NCBI GenBank assembly: GCA_025331445.1
Contig: JAIWNE010000020.1
Span: forward strand, 62,001-126,000
Reading direction: 5' to 3'
From: Blakeslea trispora
Taxonomy: Eukaryota > Mucoromycota > Mucoromycetes > Mucorales > Choanephoraceae
DNA length: 64,000 bases
Shown here piece after piece: positions 1-12,022 of the stretch (its first letter is position 1; every line of letters starts with the position of its first letter). The position numbers and the translations under genes are program-made. The notes below the pieces were generated by a model. The model ran no database searches. It was not told where the DNA came from and saw only the letters and a list, made by a program, of their open reading frames with translations.

Positions 1-40
1 AAAAGTTATATGTAGCTTTGTTTTTTTTTTGTTTACTTAC

Positions 41-329
41 CAAGAAGCATATAGGGCATTCTGTATCAAAAGTTAGATTTTGTTTACTAATGTAAGGTTC
101 TGTAGAGCCTAAGAAAGAATCTATCAACACAACAACACAATCAAGCAATCCTTTACTTACCCTCGTAAAAGGGTGCAAGATGTCCTTTTCGAATGAGATT
201 CTGTACAATATGGATATCATAGTCTAGACTATTTTTTGTGCGAATGCCTTGTGGACTTACAAAGCCGTGGTCCACGACAGTTAACGAAGACAAAGCAATA
301 ACTCTTATCTTGGAACATGTGTGTCCCAT
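41..329 (-). CDS. sip5: Sip5-like RING protein, 5' part (runs off the left edge)
   Basis: N-terminal part of a Sip5-family protein. Exon 1 is 329-161 and exon 2 is 120-41; the donors read GTAAGT and phases agree (169 + 80 nt = 83 codons). The start MGHTCSK fits an N-myristoylation signal, as in Sip5 proteins that begin MGN. The stretch VDHGFVSPQG followed by IVQNLI and LAPFYEG matches the conserved Sip5 segment ending LAPFWRGL. Exon 2 ends in ECPICFL, the first zinc-binding cysteine pair of the Sip5 RING-like finger. In yeast Sip5 is linked to Snf1 kinase and PP1 (Reg1/Glc7) in glucose signalling; that role is family knowledge, not seen here. Bases 1-40 are the start of intron 2 and the rest lies outside the window. 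The open frame upstream of 329 is probably 5' UTR. Confidence 0.8.
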
Positions 330-891
330 AGCTGACGATGTTCGCAACCCTAAGGGGGAAGTAATAAGTCTATTTTGATTGTCTGGTCCAAACAGAAAAG
401 AAAGAAAGAAAGAAAGAGATGGAGATAAATTAACATTCACACACACACACACAGTTGCAAGAAGACACCACAAAAAAGGCATGATGCAAGTCACATTACG
501 CTCCACCTTTTTTTTTATTGTCTGTGAGCACATTGTAAGTTTATCAATTTTTTTTGTAACAGCTGATAGCGTGACAAAATCATTCATTTGCTTAGGACTT
601 TTTTTTTTTTGCTTAATTGTTCCTGTTTCTCTTCTTTTCTTTTGCCTCTATCTTTTTTTTTCTTTTTTCATAAATTCACTACAAAGCTAAAAGCAGAGGT
701 AAGTAATTTCTTTACAAAAAAGAAAAAAGCTCTGTCCTTTTGTTTGTGCGATTCGGGTATTTAACATCCTATTGTATTCTGTACTCTGCTAAAATGAAGG
801 GGGGGTGTATTACAAAAAAAAACGAGATACAAAAAAAAAAAACTTGTCTTCTTTTCTTTTATTCTCTTTTTTTTTTTTATCTTTTTTAATC
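330..891. promoter_or_regulatory. Divergent intergenic region between sip5-like and CBS/PB1 genes
   Basis: About 560 bp shared by two genes that start away from each other. It holds a short (AC)n run near 441-452, many T homopolymers and a C+T-rich tract just before the ATG at 892. No convincing TATA box or coding exon was seen. Confidence 0.5.
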
Positions 892-3394
892 ATGTCTACT
901 GTTTCATCTAATAAGAACAAGCCTAATAGGCCCCCTTATCCTACAAACTCCAATTTACATACTTCACTGGGTCCTGAAACTGATATGTTATCTGCCTCAA
1001 GTAGACAGCGCCAGTCTAAAAAAGATGAGGTAATAGAAAGAATACAACAATGGAATGAAACTAACAGGCTATGAATGAAACAGGCAATTCGCAAAAAGAT
1101 TGAGCAAGAGTTATCCAAAAAAAGAGGCAGTTCTACTCGTATAAGGCAGACAAAGAAAATTGCAGGCACCGTTTCTGCTCTCCGACCTGCACAGGCCCTC
1201 ACTGTAAGAGAGTCTATCTTGGTTATTGAAGCTGCTCAATTGATGGCAGCTAGAAGAAGCGATTGTGTGTTGGTTGTTGATGATGATGAGCATTTAAGTG
1301 GTATTTTTACAGTAAGCAATAATCTCTCCTTTTTTTTTCTGCCCTTGCTTTTTTTTTTTTATGAAAACATTAATTTCTTTTTTTTAGGCAAAAGATCTGG
1401 CATATCGTGTTGTAGCTAACAATTTGGATGCAAGGTTTGTTTTGTTAACGCATCTATATTGATTTGAAATCCAACCTCCTTCTTTTTTTTTTTTAAGAGC
1501 AACCATAGTAGCCGATATTATGACCAAAGACCCTATGTGCGTTACAGCAGATACATCTGCACAAGATGCTTTAAATTTAATGGTATCTCGCGGGTTCCGT
1601 CATTTGGTAAGGAAATACCGAACAGCTCTAAAAGTAAAGCTACTTATCATCATGGCTGAGAAATTAGCCTGTGTGTAACGAAGAAGGTGATATATTCGGT
1701 TTACTGGATATCACAAAATGTATATATGAAGCATTGAACAAGATGGAAAAAGCTTATGGATCATCACGCAAATTATATGATGCATTGGAAGGTGTAGAGC
1801 GAGAATGGGCCAACAGTCCAGTTCAGTTTGTACAGTATATGGAGGCTCTACGGGATAAAATGTCTTGTCCTGACCTGACTACTGTACTGGACCATCAAGG
1901 CCCTGTACAAGTTGCAGTCAAGACACAAGTAAGAGAGGTAGCCAGGCTGATGAAAGAGCACCACACAACTGCTGTTCTTGTTATGGACCACGGTGGATTA
2001 GCCGGTATTTTTACGGTAAAGATGTCATAGTTTGAGAGAGAGAGAGAGAGAGTAGAAGGAAAATTCTAATCAAGTAATACAGTCTAAAGACATTGTTTTA
2101 CGTGTGATTGCTGCAGGGTTAGCACCTGATAGTTGTTCAGTTGTTCGTGTGATGACACCTCATCCCGATACGGCTTTACCTTCCACAAGTATTCTAGATG
2201 CGTTAAAGAAGATGCATGGTAAGAAGAAAAAAAATAAGGTGGCATGATAATTTTCTGAATTTCTATTATTGTTCAGATGGACATTATTTGAATTTGCCAG
2301 TTTTGGATGAAGACAAGAATATTGTAGGCTTGATTGATGTGTTACGCCTTACTTATGCTACATTAGAACAGGTAGATGGCAATTCTAGAATTAGTGTTTG
2401 TTTGATATCAATCGCCTTTCTTTAGATCAACAGTATTGAGGGAAACCAAGGTGACAACAAATTCTGGAGTAGCATCACAGCATCTGATCCAACAGAGACA
2501 GAATCTGCGATTTCAGATTCGCTTTCGCAAGCTGCCAACTCACACATGTTTCAACCTCCTCTCTCACCCCAATACAACCAAAGCCAGATCTCAACATCGC
2601 CTATGCCTGGCCATGCACCCACTTACACTGGATTAGGCTATAGTGAATTAACGCCTACAGACTCTATTTCTCATCACAACGAAGATGTTCAATCTACCGT
2701 ATCCTCACATGCCGATAATACTTTCTCTTTTAAATTTAATTATGGCAACAAAACACACCGTTTTCGCCACGAGATTAGTAATTTTCAAAGCTTTATGGAA
2801 GTAATTCAACAGAAAATAATGACAGAGCACCTTTCTGTCTCGCAATCTTATGTTGCTGTTAGCGGGTCTGAAGATAATAATGACTGGTTGACAGTTGCGT
2901 ATCTTGACGATGAGGATGACCAGGTTTTGATGACATCTGATTCTGATTTAGCTGATGCTGTACAGATTGCTCGTAAGTCCGGGTTGGACCGAGTACGCTT
3001 GTTTGTACATGATGCATTAGCGGAAGCTGCTGAACAGCAACAGAGAAAAGAAGAGTCATTATCAGAGTCAGCTCAAGCGATGTCAGATGTTCCATTGAGT
3101 CAACCCACTACACTGGCTTACTTGTTGGATGCATCAGAGCCTGTTTCATCTGCGCCCCATTTACCAGAGACACCACCCATCATAGAGGAAAAAGATGTAC
3201 AGGATACCGAAGAAGCATCGAGATATAAAGCCAAAAGAAGAGCATCAAGTAAAAAGCGTGATCTATCTGAAGATTTCAACCTACCCATTCCTCAAGATAT
3301 GTTGCTGCCTGCTGCTATTACTTTTCTCGGTGTTGTTATTTTGAGTGTATTTACGATTTCCAAGCTGACAGGCAGTTCTAATTCCAGATACTAG
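892..3394 (+). CDS. Four-CBS plus PB1 domain membrane protein (Mug70-like)
   Basis: Eight exons: 892-1029, 1084-1311, 1388-1434, 1498-1606, 1668-2015, 2083-2218, 2277-2371, 2426-3394. All joins keep phase and give about 689 aa. Two Bateman pairs (four CBS domains) span roughly residues 75-390; repeated HLSGIFTAKDLAYRV and GLAGIFTSKDIVLRV segments mark equivalent CBS strands. A PB1 domain follows (FSFKFNYGNKTHRF, then the acidic stretch DDEDDQVLMTSDSDL). A single hydrophobic helix near the C-terminus (LLPAAITFLGVVILSVFTI) suggests a tail anchor. The order matches the fungal CBS-and-PB1 proteins typified by S. pombe Mug70. CBS pairs usually bind adenine nucleotides, so an energy- or nucleotide-sensing scaffold is likely, but the ligand is unknown. 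Intron 5 carries a (GA)n run. Confidence 0.9.
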
Positions 3395-5055
3395 AATCTA
3401 ATAGTTGCAATAAATATCCCTTGTTCAGTAACCTTGAGCTGCCTACAAGAAAAGAACAGTATATAGTTTTATGTTGTTTAATTTAGTCAAAGAGGGGGAG
3501 GTAGGATATAGTTTTATGCAGACGGTATGATGATTAAAACAACAAGATATAAAATTGAAACATATTGTTGAATGATAAAATCATGTTTGATTTGAGCCTT
3601 GCAATGGCTGTTCTTAAATAGTCAGTATGGATGAAAGCAAAGCAATGTGAGACTATCACAACTTGATCCAAGAGCTAATTTTAATCAACCTAATATTCAG
3701 ATACTAAGTACATGGCATTATAGCCACTTTTGTCACGACCCAATAATCAGAAGTATTGGACAATAGGTCTGTAATGACGATTTCAAACAATTCTCCAAGT
3801 TGATTGTGAAGAGTATTGTTGTACCTAAATTGCGTTTCCATAGGTGGATTAAAGCCAAAGATGTATTATGTCTACTGAACCAAAGCTTTTGATTTATAGG
3901 AATTATAAAAGGGTGCTTTTTATAGAGTTTGTTTAGTTCGTTAGCAAAAAAAAAGGGGTATTTTTTGACAACATGTGCAATACACATCATTGTTTTCAAG
4001 ACCATTTAAACTATCAAAATAAATGTTTGGTGCAAAAGTAATACCAATGCTCGCTATCTAGGAAAAGACACGACTTATTCTTATGACGACAACAGCCTAT
4101 ATCAAATCTGCTTCAAAGGAGGCATCGTACACCAGTGATAGTTGCTGATTCGTATTACACAAGACTATTTGAGCTAAAACATTATATCCGGAACATGATA
4201 GAAAATGCTAACACATGATACAGATATAGAGTGGTTCAAGAGACATGATGTCCTTCAAGACGATAGCTTACTAATTGGCATATTTAATTGAGTGAATCAG
4301 TAGGTACGCTGGCATTCCTATTGATGCCATGAAATACAGCACATTATTAACAACAAAGTTAGAATTAAGAAAGTTAGCCTATAAATATATCAATAGAAAA
4401 AAAAAAAGCAACTGGACTAGTTTGGTTAGTAATTTTTTCTGTAGAAAACTCTCATGCAGCTGATAACAGAGCTTATCGTCCTTTTGTTCCAGAGATTGTT
4501 ACTTTAGCACCCTTAGGCCTGTGCTTTGCGATGTATTGCATTCGAATATTACATAATACACCAACACTTAACTAGGCGATTCCAACTTTATGAGGAGGGT
4601 CAGTACTATCAAATGGATTCGAGATGATCTTTTTCAGGCGGCTAAATCAATGTGATTTGTTTGGATATGCTTCAATAGAAGAGACATTGGTTGGAATTTT
4701 ATCAAGTTTATAGGATGTCGGTCAAAAAAGTTGCCATAATGATATGTACCATGGATAGCTGAATACAAACCTAAAAAAAACCAATGGTCCCTTAAATAGA
4801 GCTACGAGAAATGCATGGTACAGATTGTAGTAGCACTAGACTATCAAACAGTTCTAGCCCATTCTTCTGTCTTCATATGATTTTGTTTTTCCATCTAAAT
4901 CAGGCAATGCCGCCTAAAATTATAAAAATAAGAGAGAGAGAGAAAAAAAAAGGCGGGCTCAAGCTAACAAAGCACCTGTTTTTTTTCGTATGTTTTCTGG
5001 TAAACAAGTCATGCATGATTAAATGTTTGTATTTAAAGTTTACGTATCAAACAAA

Positions 5056-5298
5056 ATGCTTAATACTCTGGCATGTATTTTCTTAGTTATGTTTAGTGCT
5101 ATTTACGATGGACTAAGCTTCGAAGGAAACTGGTTATCAAGTTCTTTAGACTACTATATAAGTTGCAAGCCGGTATTGAAAGACTCGCAATTGCTTCAGT
5201 TTTGTCTGCCAACTGGTGCTTGCTTTTTACATGATCATAGGATAACCAAAACTTGCCCTTCAAGATGCACGTCTTGTTTTACAAAAGTTGTATATTGA
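5056..5298 (+). CDS. Doubtful small cysteine-rich secreted ORF (80 aa)
   Basis: An intronless ORF beginning MLNTLACIFLVMFSA, which resembles a signal peptide, followed by about 60 residues with clustered cysteines (motif C-P-S-R-C-T-S-C near the C-terminus). It lies alone in a 3.4-kb gap. I recognise no family, and codon use is not clearly biased. It could be a chance ORF; kept only because small secreted Cys-rich proteins look like this. Confidence 0.15.
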   Translation: MLNTLACIFLVMFSAIYDGLSFEGNWLSSSLDYYISCKPVLKDSQLLQFCLPTGACFLHDHRITKTCPSRCTSCFTKVVY

Positions 5299-6589
5299 AT
5301 ACAGAAAAAGAGTAGTTGCGCATATGGGCTGTTGGTATTCTATTTTTTCTTTTTTTTTTGTTTATGAGAATACCAAAGCAAAATAGATGCGTGTGCAAAC
5401 TTGAAATCGATACTTAGTTCTGAGTCGAAAACAGATGTCACTATGGGCTCAGTTAAAGAAGCTTCCTTTAGTGACACCTTACTGAATTGAAAGAGTGGGA
5501 AGGGGGGGGAAGCAACAGGCACATCAAAAAGAGAAAGTGTTGTTAGCCGGTTGCTTTTTGGCAGTGCATTGTGTAGCAATTTGATGGGAAGGAAAAGCAG
5601 CCTTGTGTTACATAACAAAACCAAGATAGTCATTTCCTTGTTATAACTGAAATATGGCAACCTCATGAGTGTTTCAACAAATCAAGAGTCAGAGAACTTG
5701 CGTTGCTTAAGATTGCTAAAGTCATATAGCAGATCGTTCAAGGCCCGCATGCTTTGATGGTTATATCTATTATATGACAAGCCATAAGGAGGCTACAGCC
5801 GCACTTTCTAAACATTAGTTACCTATACTAATCAGCAAAGCCTCCTTGGGTGAATTTGAGACTATACGTGTCGCCTTATGCTTTCACATTTCTTATTGTT
5901 ATTGCCACTGTTTGTTACTCTTTGCAAACAATACTGTACTAGATCAAATCTTGGCTATATATTGTTTAACTTTCATATTACTGAGATCAAGATAGATTAC
6001 CATTAGTCTTTGCTTGCTATTGACTTTGTCGGCTAGATTTGAAGTTGTCAATGCGATTTCTTTTTTTTTTAAAAAAAAAAAAGGTTGAAACAGTGGTCCT
6101 GAAATCAGAATCGACAGCCAAGATCAAACAGGTTGTAATTTCTATATCTGCTAGTCGATTAGCTCTATGTTCATGGAGCAAGATGAATATACTTGAAACT
6201 TGTACGTTCATTCTACTTGTTTAACGTGTACTTTAAAGGGTTCAAGATTTCTTAGATTTGCTACCTTCAGGCCCACTAACAAACATGCTCAATTTACCCA
6301 GAACAGAGCTAAAAGTAAACCCCAGAGATATTCCGATTCATGAGGTGTTGTTTTGCTACATTCATGCACAGACACTAAATGGAAAAAGACTATCCATAAT
6401 ATCAAAAAAAGAAAATCCTTTATCCGTAAAATCTAACGAGTAGAGTTTTTTTTTCTTTTCCGTAACAAAAATAAAATAAAAAGGGAACTGTGGGACTAAA
6501 ATTTAAAAAATACATTGTCAATCAATCCTTAATATAGTCTTTCCGTTATCCGGAAACACGTCAGGAACATGATATGGTTGTTTACTTGT

Positions 6590-6590
<1 letters not shown>

Positions 6591-6625
<35 letters not shown>

Positions 6626-6646
6626 ACACAGGTACACAGGTACACA
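6591..6646. repeat. CA microsatellite plus GGTACACA tandem repeat
   Basis: Sixteen CA units (6591-6622) run directly into three copies of an 8-bp unit GGTACACA. A CG-rich tract (GCGCGCG) follows about 35 bp later. The array lies about 210-265 bp upstream of the DP start codon and may be in its promoter. Confidence 0.9.
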
Positions 6647-6854
6647 TTTACACTCTTTAGAGATACGTGCACGCACATGCGCGCGCGTTTTTTTTTTCGA
6701 CTGTTTTATTACATAAAGATGTACACATGCTTAAGTATATACTACTGTCATGAAAATAAATATTTAGTTCTTTCCTGTTTCTTTTTCTTCTCTTTTCTTC
6801 TATCCATATCTCCTCCCCCACACAGTTTCCTTTCCGTATCATTCTTTATTTTTG

Positions 6855-7838
6855 ATGTCTATTTATCAAGAGCCGACTGTTATCAAATTGCCTCCTATCA
6901 AATTACCACCACTTTACAACAGTAGAGATGATAAGAACAACATGCTTCCTCCAATGTCGATGTTAGCTGATAGGTGCCAAGAAAACAATCTTCTTTTACC
7001 ACCTATATTATCATCCAACATACCATTATCGCCTCCCTTCTCTTCTTGTTCATCTCTATCTTCTTCTCTACCTCCGTCGCCCAATTCGGTAGCTGAAATC
7101 AACTTCTCAAGCTCACCCAAAAAGGGCTCAATTCAGTCGCTTTTAAACCCTGGTTCAGAATTCTTGATGCTTGAAAAGAGGCAACCTAGGATGGAAACAA
7201 AAAGAAGAAAAAGACAATCAAAAGCACCCCAATTGCAACAGCGATTTCATCAGCCTTACCCTAAAGACGTCCGGCCTACCAAGGGTCTCCGGCTTTTTTC
7301 AAAACAAGTATGTGATAAAGTGGCCGAAAAAGGAACGACCACCTACAACCAAGTAGCTGATGAACTAGCAGCCGAAATTCACCAGCATTCAAATGTCGAT
7401 CAAAAAAACATTCGTCGACGTGTTTACGATGCTCTAAATGTCCTGATGGCTTTGGACATTATTGCAAAAGACAGAAAGCAAATAAAGTGGCTGGGAATGC
7501 CTTCCAATGATCTGGAGAAAGAAATCGAGAAAGAAGAGTCGCGTCATAAAGAACTACTGGAGACCGTGCAACAATCTCGACACGTATTGAATGATACACT
7601 AGTTAGTTTTACACGATTGAAAAAACTGATTCAACGAAACCGTCAGGAACAACAGGCACATGTACCTCAAACAGTAGTTCGCTTGCCTTTCTTTATGATG
7701 TCTTCTTCTCAGAATATTTATTCCGACTCCAATGAAAAAGAAGCGTTTGTCTATCTGGGAGCATCTTATGCTATCCACCAAGACACTGATATATTAGCCA
7801 AGTTGTGGCCTAGTCATCAGATTACTACTGTTTCATAA
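6855..7838 (+). CDS. Transcription factor DP (E2F dimerisation partner)
   Basis: Intronless, 327 aa, with a Ser/Pro-rich N-terminus. The DP winged-helix DNA-binding domain lies at about residues 138-218: KGLRLFSKQVCDKVAEKGTT, then YNQVADELAAE, then the diagnostic IRRRVYDALNVLMALDIIAK and IKWLGMP. RRRVYDALNVL is the DP form; E2F itself has RRIYDITNVLE. A helical dimerisation segment (about 220-265, KEIEKEESRHKELLE) and part of a DP C-terminal region follow. DP pairs with E2F to control G1/S genes; no E2F gene is in the window. The first ATG is 6855. DP/E2F is absent from most Dikarya, so its presence supports an early-diverging fungal host. Confidence 0.93.
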   Translation: MSIYQEPTVIKLPPIKLPPLYNSRDDKNNMLPPMSMLADRCQENNLLLPPILSSNIPLSPPFSSCSSLSSSLPPSPNSVAEINFSSSPKKGSIQSLLNPGSEFLMLEKRQPRMETKRRKRQSKAPQLQQRFHQPYPKDVRPTKGLRLFSKQVCDKVAEKGTTTYNQVADELAAEIHQHSNVDQKNIRRRVYDALNVLMALDIIAKDRKQIKWLGMPSNDLEKEIEKEESRHKELLETVQQSRHVLNDTLVSFTRLKKLIQRNRQEQQAHVPQTVVRLPFFMMSSSQNIYSDSNEKEAFVYLGASYAIHQDTDILAKLWPSHQITTVS

Positions 7839-10800
7839 TTCTTACAACACCGTCTTACAATCGTTTCCTACAAGCTGTATATGTCGCTATACCACTCTTT
7901 ATTCCCAATATACCTTCTTTTTTCTTTGCCTTTCTTTTATAAATAGTTTCTTTCCTTGTCTATTTCACTTCTTAAAAAAAAAGTTCCAGTACCCTATACC
8001 TCATATAATCACACACACACACACACACATCTTCAAAATCGCACACAGATAAATATGGTTTTTTTTTCTTGTATATTTGACGAATAAAAAAATATATGTA
8101 AATTGTTATATAAAATTGCATAAGACAAAATTTATGCACGTGTATCTAAAGAGCTTAATGCTTGCAAACAATAAAAAGCCACACAAAAGACAGTAATGTC
8201 TGCCTGTCTCTCTTCATATGATAAGCACTAATTCAAATTGTTCCTACCAAAGATACACAGTTTTACTAGCAACTGTTGTTGCTTTTGAAAACCATAATGT
8301 GGTAGAAACAAAAACGGAAAAACAAGAATAACTCGAATAACAAACAAAACCTAAATCGATGTACTCTTGTTTTTAAATTTTCATGTGCCTGCCTATGAAA
8401 AATGGCAGGTTGTCTGAAATTCAAATAAAGTGCAGGTGTTGTTTGTTTGAATCTCTCCAAAAAAAAAAAAAAGGATAACATGAAAAGCTCAACACAAAAA
8501 AGTGAGAGCCTAATTTAACATTAAAAGAGATGACCCGAGAGAATATGGTAGCATAACAGAGTTTAAGCTTACCTTCTTTTGGGCAAGACGCATATAAGAC
8601 ATATTGTTTAGAAACTATCAAGTTAGCCGATTGCCCTGATTGACTAAAGACAATCTGCTTCATTGTCCTTAGCAAAAAGCATTCCAGTCTAATATTACCT
8701 TATTTGTTTTTGGTGAAGATGAGATTTTATAAAAGTACAACGTATATCCTTCTCTCATATTCAAAGCAAAAGAGAGATAGTCTCTGCTCATTTATCACAA
8801 TCATTGAGATCGAAGAAAATTACACTATTATACACTGACAAATACGGCCAAATTGGAACCAAACGCTAGAAAAAAAAGCACTTTGTTGCCTTTGGTGCCA
8901 CTAACACAATCATTATATTTGAACCATCAATCACAGGGTTTGCTGAGATTGCTTTCTTTGTTTTGAAAGACTATGGTTTGTACGAAAAAAAAATCAGTTC
9001 ATATTTGCATTTGTTTCTTATCTTAAACCTTGCTATAGAAATATTGGAAGACTATCAGTTTTATTTTTGGTAAGATAACCGCTAACTAAACAAGATAAAA
9101 GGAACAGAGTAGTTTGACTTGTTGCTGTCAAAAAACATATAGAACTTGTGTATTTTCAGCACAGGCCTAAGTATCGTTCCTCACAACTGCAAAACAAACA
9201 GTTGAGTGATGCAAAAAGAGAAAATAGAAACAGATAAAAACACAAAAAACAAACCCAGGATAAACACTTGCTGCAATCTCAAAGATCCATATGGAACTCA
9301 GGAATATGATCAGAAAAGCAACTACTATCCTCCATAATTTGAGTTAAAAAAGCCATTTGCTTGGTTTGTTAATGGCTGATATAATGATTGTGTATGGTAG
9401 TATCACAAAAGAATCAAACAGCCTATTGATATGCTTAACCTTTCTAGAAATGTGATTTTTAACTTGATATCAGTTTCCTGTCAAATTTAAACTGCTCATA
9501 CACAATCTTGCCGAATATGTTCAACTTCATCTGGATTGATTTCAAAGTATATTCTAGATTCTGTTGGTAAAATGATACATCAAATAAATACAACCGCATT
9601 TAATTCGGTCAGGGTCAACCTCAGTACCAATCGCTCTGTTATCTTTTATGCTTTTGAAATAGAGTATACATTTGAAAACTACAGACTATTAACAAAAAGT
9701 GATAAAATGTTCTCTTTTGCGGTTTTGGTTGATCAGTAATCGACATGTCAAACCAGAAACAGTGGAGCCATACAAAATGAAGCCATTCTTTTGGTAGTGT
9801 ATGCACATACTGCTTCAATCATATACTTGCATCTTTTTGGTTGTCAGAGCAGAAAGAAAAAATCATTGTTATGCAGTTACCCAGATTGTTGTTCGGTTGA
9901 GCACTTTTGATTTCCAATAAGCTAAAATTTTCCCCTGAATTCTTGACAACTTTGCCCCTTGTTCTCGAAAAACAAAAGCTCCAAAACATTGATGCGTTAG
10001 ACAAAGTACCTTTTCTATTGTTGTGTTGGAGCCTGAAAGAGAGATATTCATGAAGTAACATATAATCATTTGTAGCTTATCGGAACGAATGGTCAATTCT
10101 CAAAATGTAGCTGTAGACGTTTTTTGAAATTTCAACCAGCTACCTTTATTAGAATGGTAGTAGAAAAGAAACCTTTTTTTTCTAGTTAAAAATAGGTGTA
10201 TATATTGCGATTAGCTCTAGGTGTTAGAAAGAGGTCAAAGCCTATCTGTTGATGATAAGAAAGGATTCTTTTTTAATTATTGATTTCCCTTAATTCAGAC
10301 ATACAAAATTGTCACTTGAAAACTTAAAAAGGAAATCAACAGTTTGGTATTATACCAATTTGTAATGGCAGCAAAATCTATTATGCAGCTCTGCTTAATA
10401 ACAACCTAATTTCTGCCTAGGAGATATCATCTTGAGCTTTGCAGGAGTAGTTGAAGACTTAAAACTAAAGCGAGATTGCTAAATTTAGAGCACCATGTGA
10501 AGACTTTTGTACGATAAAAAAGAACTGTATCATCTTTTGAGTGCAATTGTCCTTTCAAACGATTTACAAACGTACTATTTATGCATCATTCTGTCTAGAA
10601 AGGCAAGAACTATAAGCTTTTTGGACAACAAAGAATGGTTACACAATGTCTACAGAATAGTCAGTATATGTGAGCTCGATGAAGATCAGATACTTTATTT
10701 CTTATCCAGAAATTAGAATGACAGCAGATAATATTATTCTGGCATTCATGAACAATCAAACAAGTTTCGACGCGATCATTGTTTTAAGTCCAATAACCAA

Positions 10801-11252
10801 TATCCGTCGAAGAAGTAAAGAAAACACGTGTGATTTAGCTTCTTAGTGTAGCTCTTTGTGGAACGCATGTCGGATCTTCTTCAATGAAACAAATGAAAAA
10901 GATACAATACATGAGTGGAACACAGAATTAATAAAGAACGAAAGTTTAATCAGCCCTAAAGAATTTTCGTTTGAGCTGTTCTTGAGCTTTTAGCAGAGGC
11001 AAGCATATGCAGTGTTTATTAAGCTTGAAAAAGCCGGTTGAGACAGCTATTAGGGGGAGAGCAAAGCGGAGTAAGGTTAATCTAAAAGTAAATGAGATTC
11101 TATAAATATTAAGTTTCTTTTTTTGTGCACGGCTATTGTCACACCAACAAAATTTTCCAAATTCATTATCTCTTTAAATTGTTGTTACTGTCTCTCTCTC
11201 TCTTTTTTCTTCTCTTTTTCTTTTCTTATACTCCTTGACCAAAACACATACA
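7839..11252. other. AT-rich gene-poor intergenic region
   Basis: About 3.4 kb with no supportable gene. It begins with the 3' UTR of the DP gene, including an AC microsatellite at about 8011-8028. Elsewhere only short random frames, T/A runs and inverted A/T tracts are seen. The last 150 bp form the promoter and CT-rich leader of the GPI-protein gene. Confidence 0.6.
11101..11108 (+). promoter_or_regulatory. TATA box of the GPI-anchored wall protein gene
   Basis: TATAAATA stands about 145 bp upstream of the ATG at 11253 and is followed by a long CT-rich leader (TCTCTCTCTCTC), a common layout for highly expressed fungal genes. Assignment rests on position and motif only. Confidence 0.5.
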
Positions 11253-12022
11253 ATGAAGTTCTCTGTCGCTGCCCTTATCTCTCTTGCTGCTTCTGCTGTC
11301 TATGCTCAAACTGCTGGTGTTGCTGTCAACTTGCCTTCCATTGGTGTAAGTTATCCATGTTATGTTGAATAGTTCTTTTCTGATATTCACTGTTTAAATC
11401 AATAGCAAGTTCTTACTGCCGGTACTGCTTTCACCATCACTTGGTATGATTTATCGAATTGAGCTTTCTTTGTTCGAGACTAACCTATTATCTTTTGTAT
11501 AGGACTGCTGACGCCAACGCTACTGGTGCTACAATCAACTCAATTGCCTTGATGAAGGGTAACGCTGCCAACTTGGAAACTGTTGTTCCCAACATTCTCT
11601 CTTCTCCCATCCCCGTCACTCCCTCTTCTTACAACTGGAACATCCCTTCCAACATTGAGACTGCCCCATCATGTAAGTTGGTATCTGTTTTTAAAACAAG
11701 ATAGGAGCTAATTATATTCCATTAAATAGACGCCCTCGCCGTAGCTGGTAGCAATGGTGGTACTACTTACTCCACTTACTTCACCATCTTGAACAATGGT
11801 GCTGGCTCTGCTCCTGCTTCCGCCTCTGCTTCTGGTGCTGCCACTTCTGGTGCTGCTACCTCAGGTGCCGCTGCTTCAGGTGCTGCTTCTCAATCTTCTA
11901 ACAGCAAGAGCAGCAGCTCCGCTTCTGCCTCTCCTAGCTCTGCTACCTCTGGCGCTTCTGGTCTTAAGGCTGGTTTGGTTGGTGCTGGTGCTGTTGCCGG
12001 TACTGTCGCTCTTTTGCTTTAA
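11253..12022 (+). CDS. GPI-anchored Ser/Ala-rich cell-surface protein with Kre9/KNH-like domain
   Basis: Four exons: 11253-11345, 11406-11443, 11503-11672, 11730-12022; 197 aa. A clean signal peptide (MKFSVAALISLAASAVYA) is followed by an Ig-like Kre9/KNH-type domain at about residues 20-120 (VLTAGTAFTITWTADAN, then PVTPSSYNWNIPSNI and TYSTYFTILN). A low-complexity Ser/Ala/Gly linker (repeated SGAATSGAA) leads to a hydrophobic tail (AGLVGAGAVAGTVALLL), a typical GPI-attachment signal. Codons are strongly biased to C-ending forms and the promoter has a TATA box, suggesting high expression. Members of this family sit at the plasma membrane or wall; precise function is unknown. Introns are 51-60 nt. 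Confidence 0.88.

Larger units (their letters stand above)
3395..6854. other. AT-rich gene-poor intergenic region
   Basis: About 3.4 kb with no ORF showing recognisable conservation and many short frames broken by stops. It holds scattered A/T homopolymers, a G run at 5504-5510 and a CA microsatellite (listed separately). One small ORF with a signal-peptide-like start at 5056-5298 is listed apart. The last 150 bp before 6855 are pyrimidine-rich, as expected for a promoter/5' UTR. Confidence 0.6.

Noticed and set aside
5340..5666. 108-aa minus-strand ORF in the first gap
   Set aside because: No start context, signal or motif, ends in a homopolymer-encoded Lys run; likely a chance frame.
9536..10716. 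Short ORFs in the second gap (9536-9739, 9819-10096, 10507-10716)
   Set aside because: No signal peptide, family motif or splice-linked continuation; their composition matches intergenic DNA.
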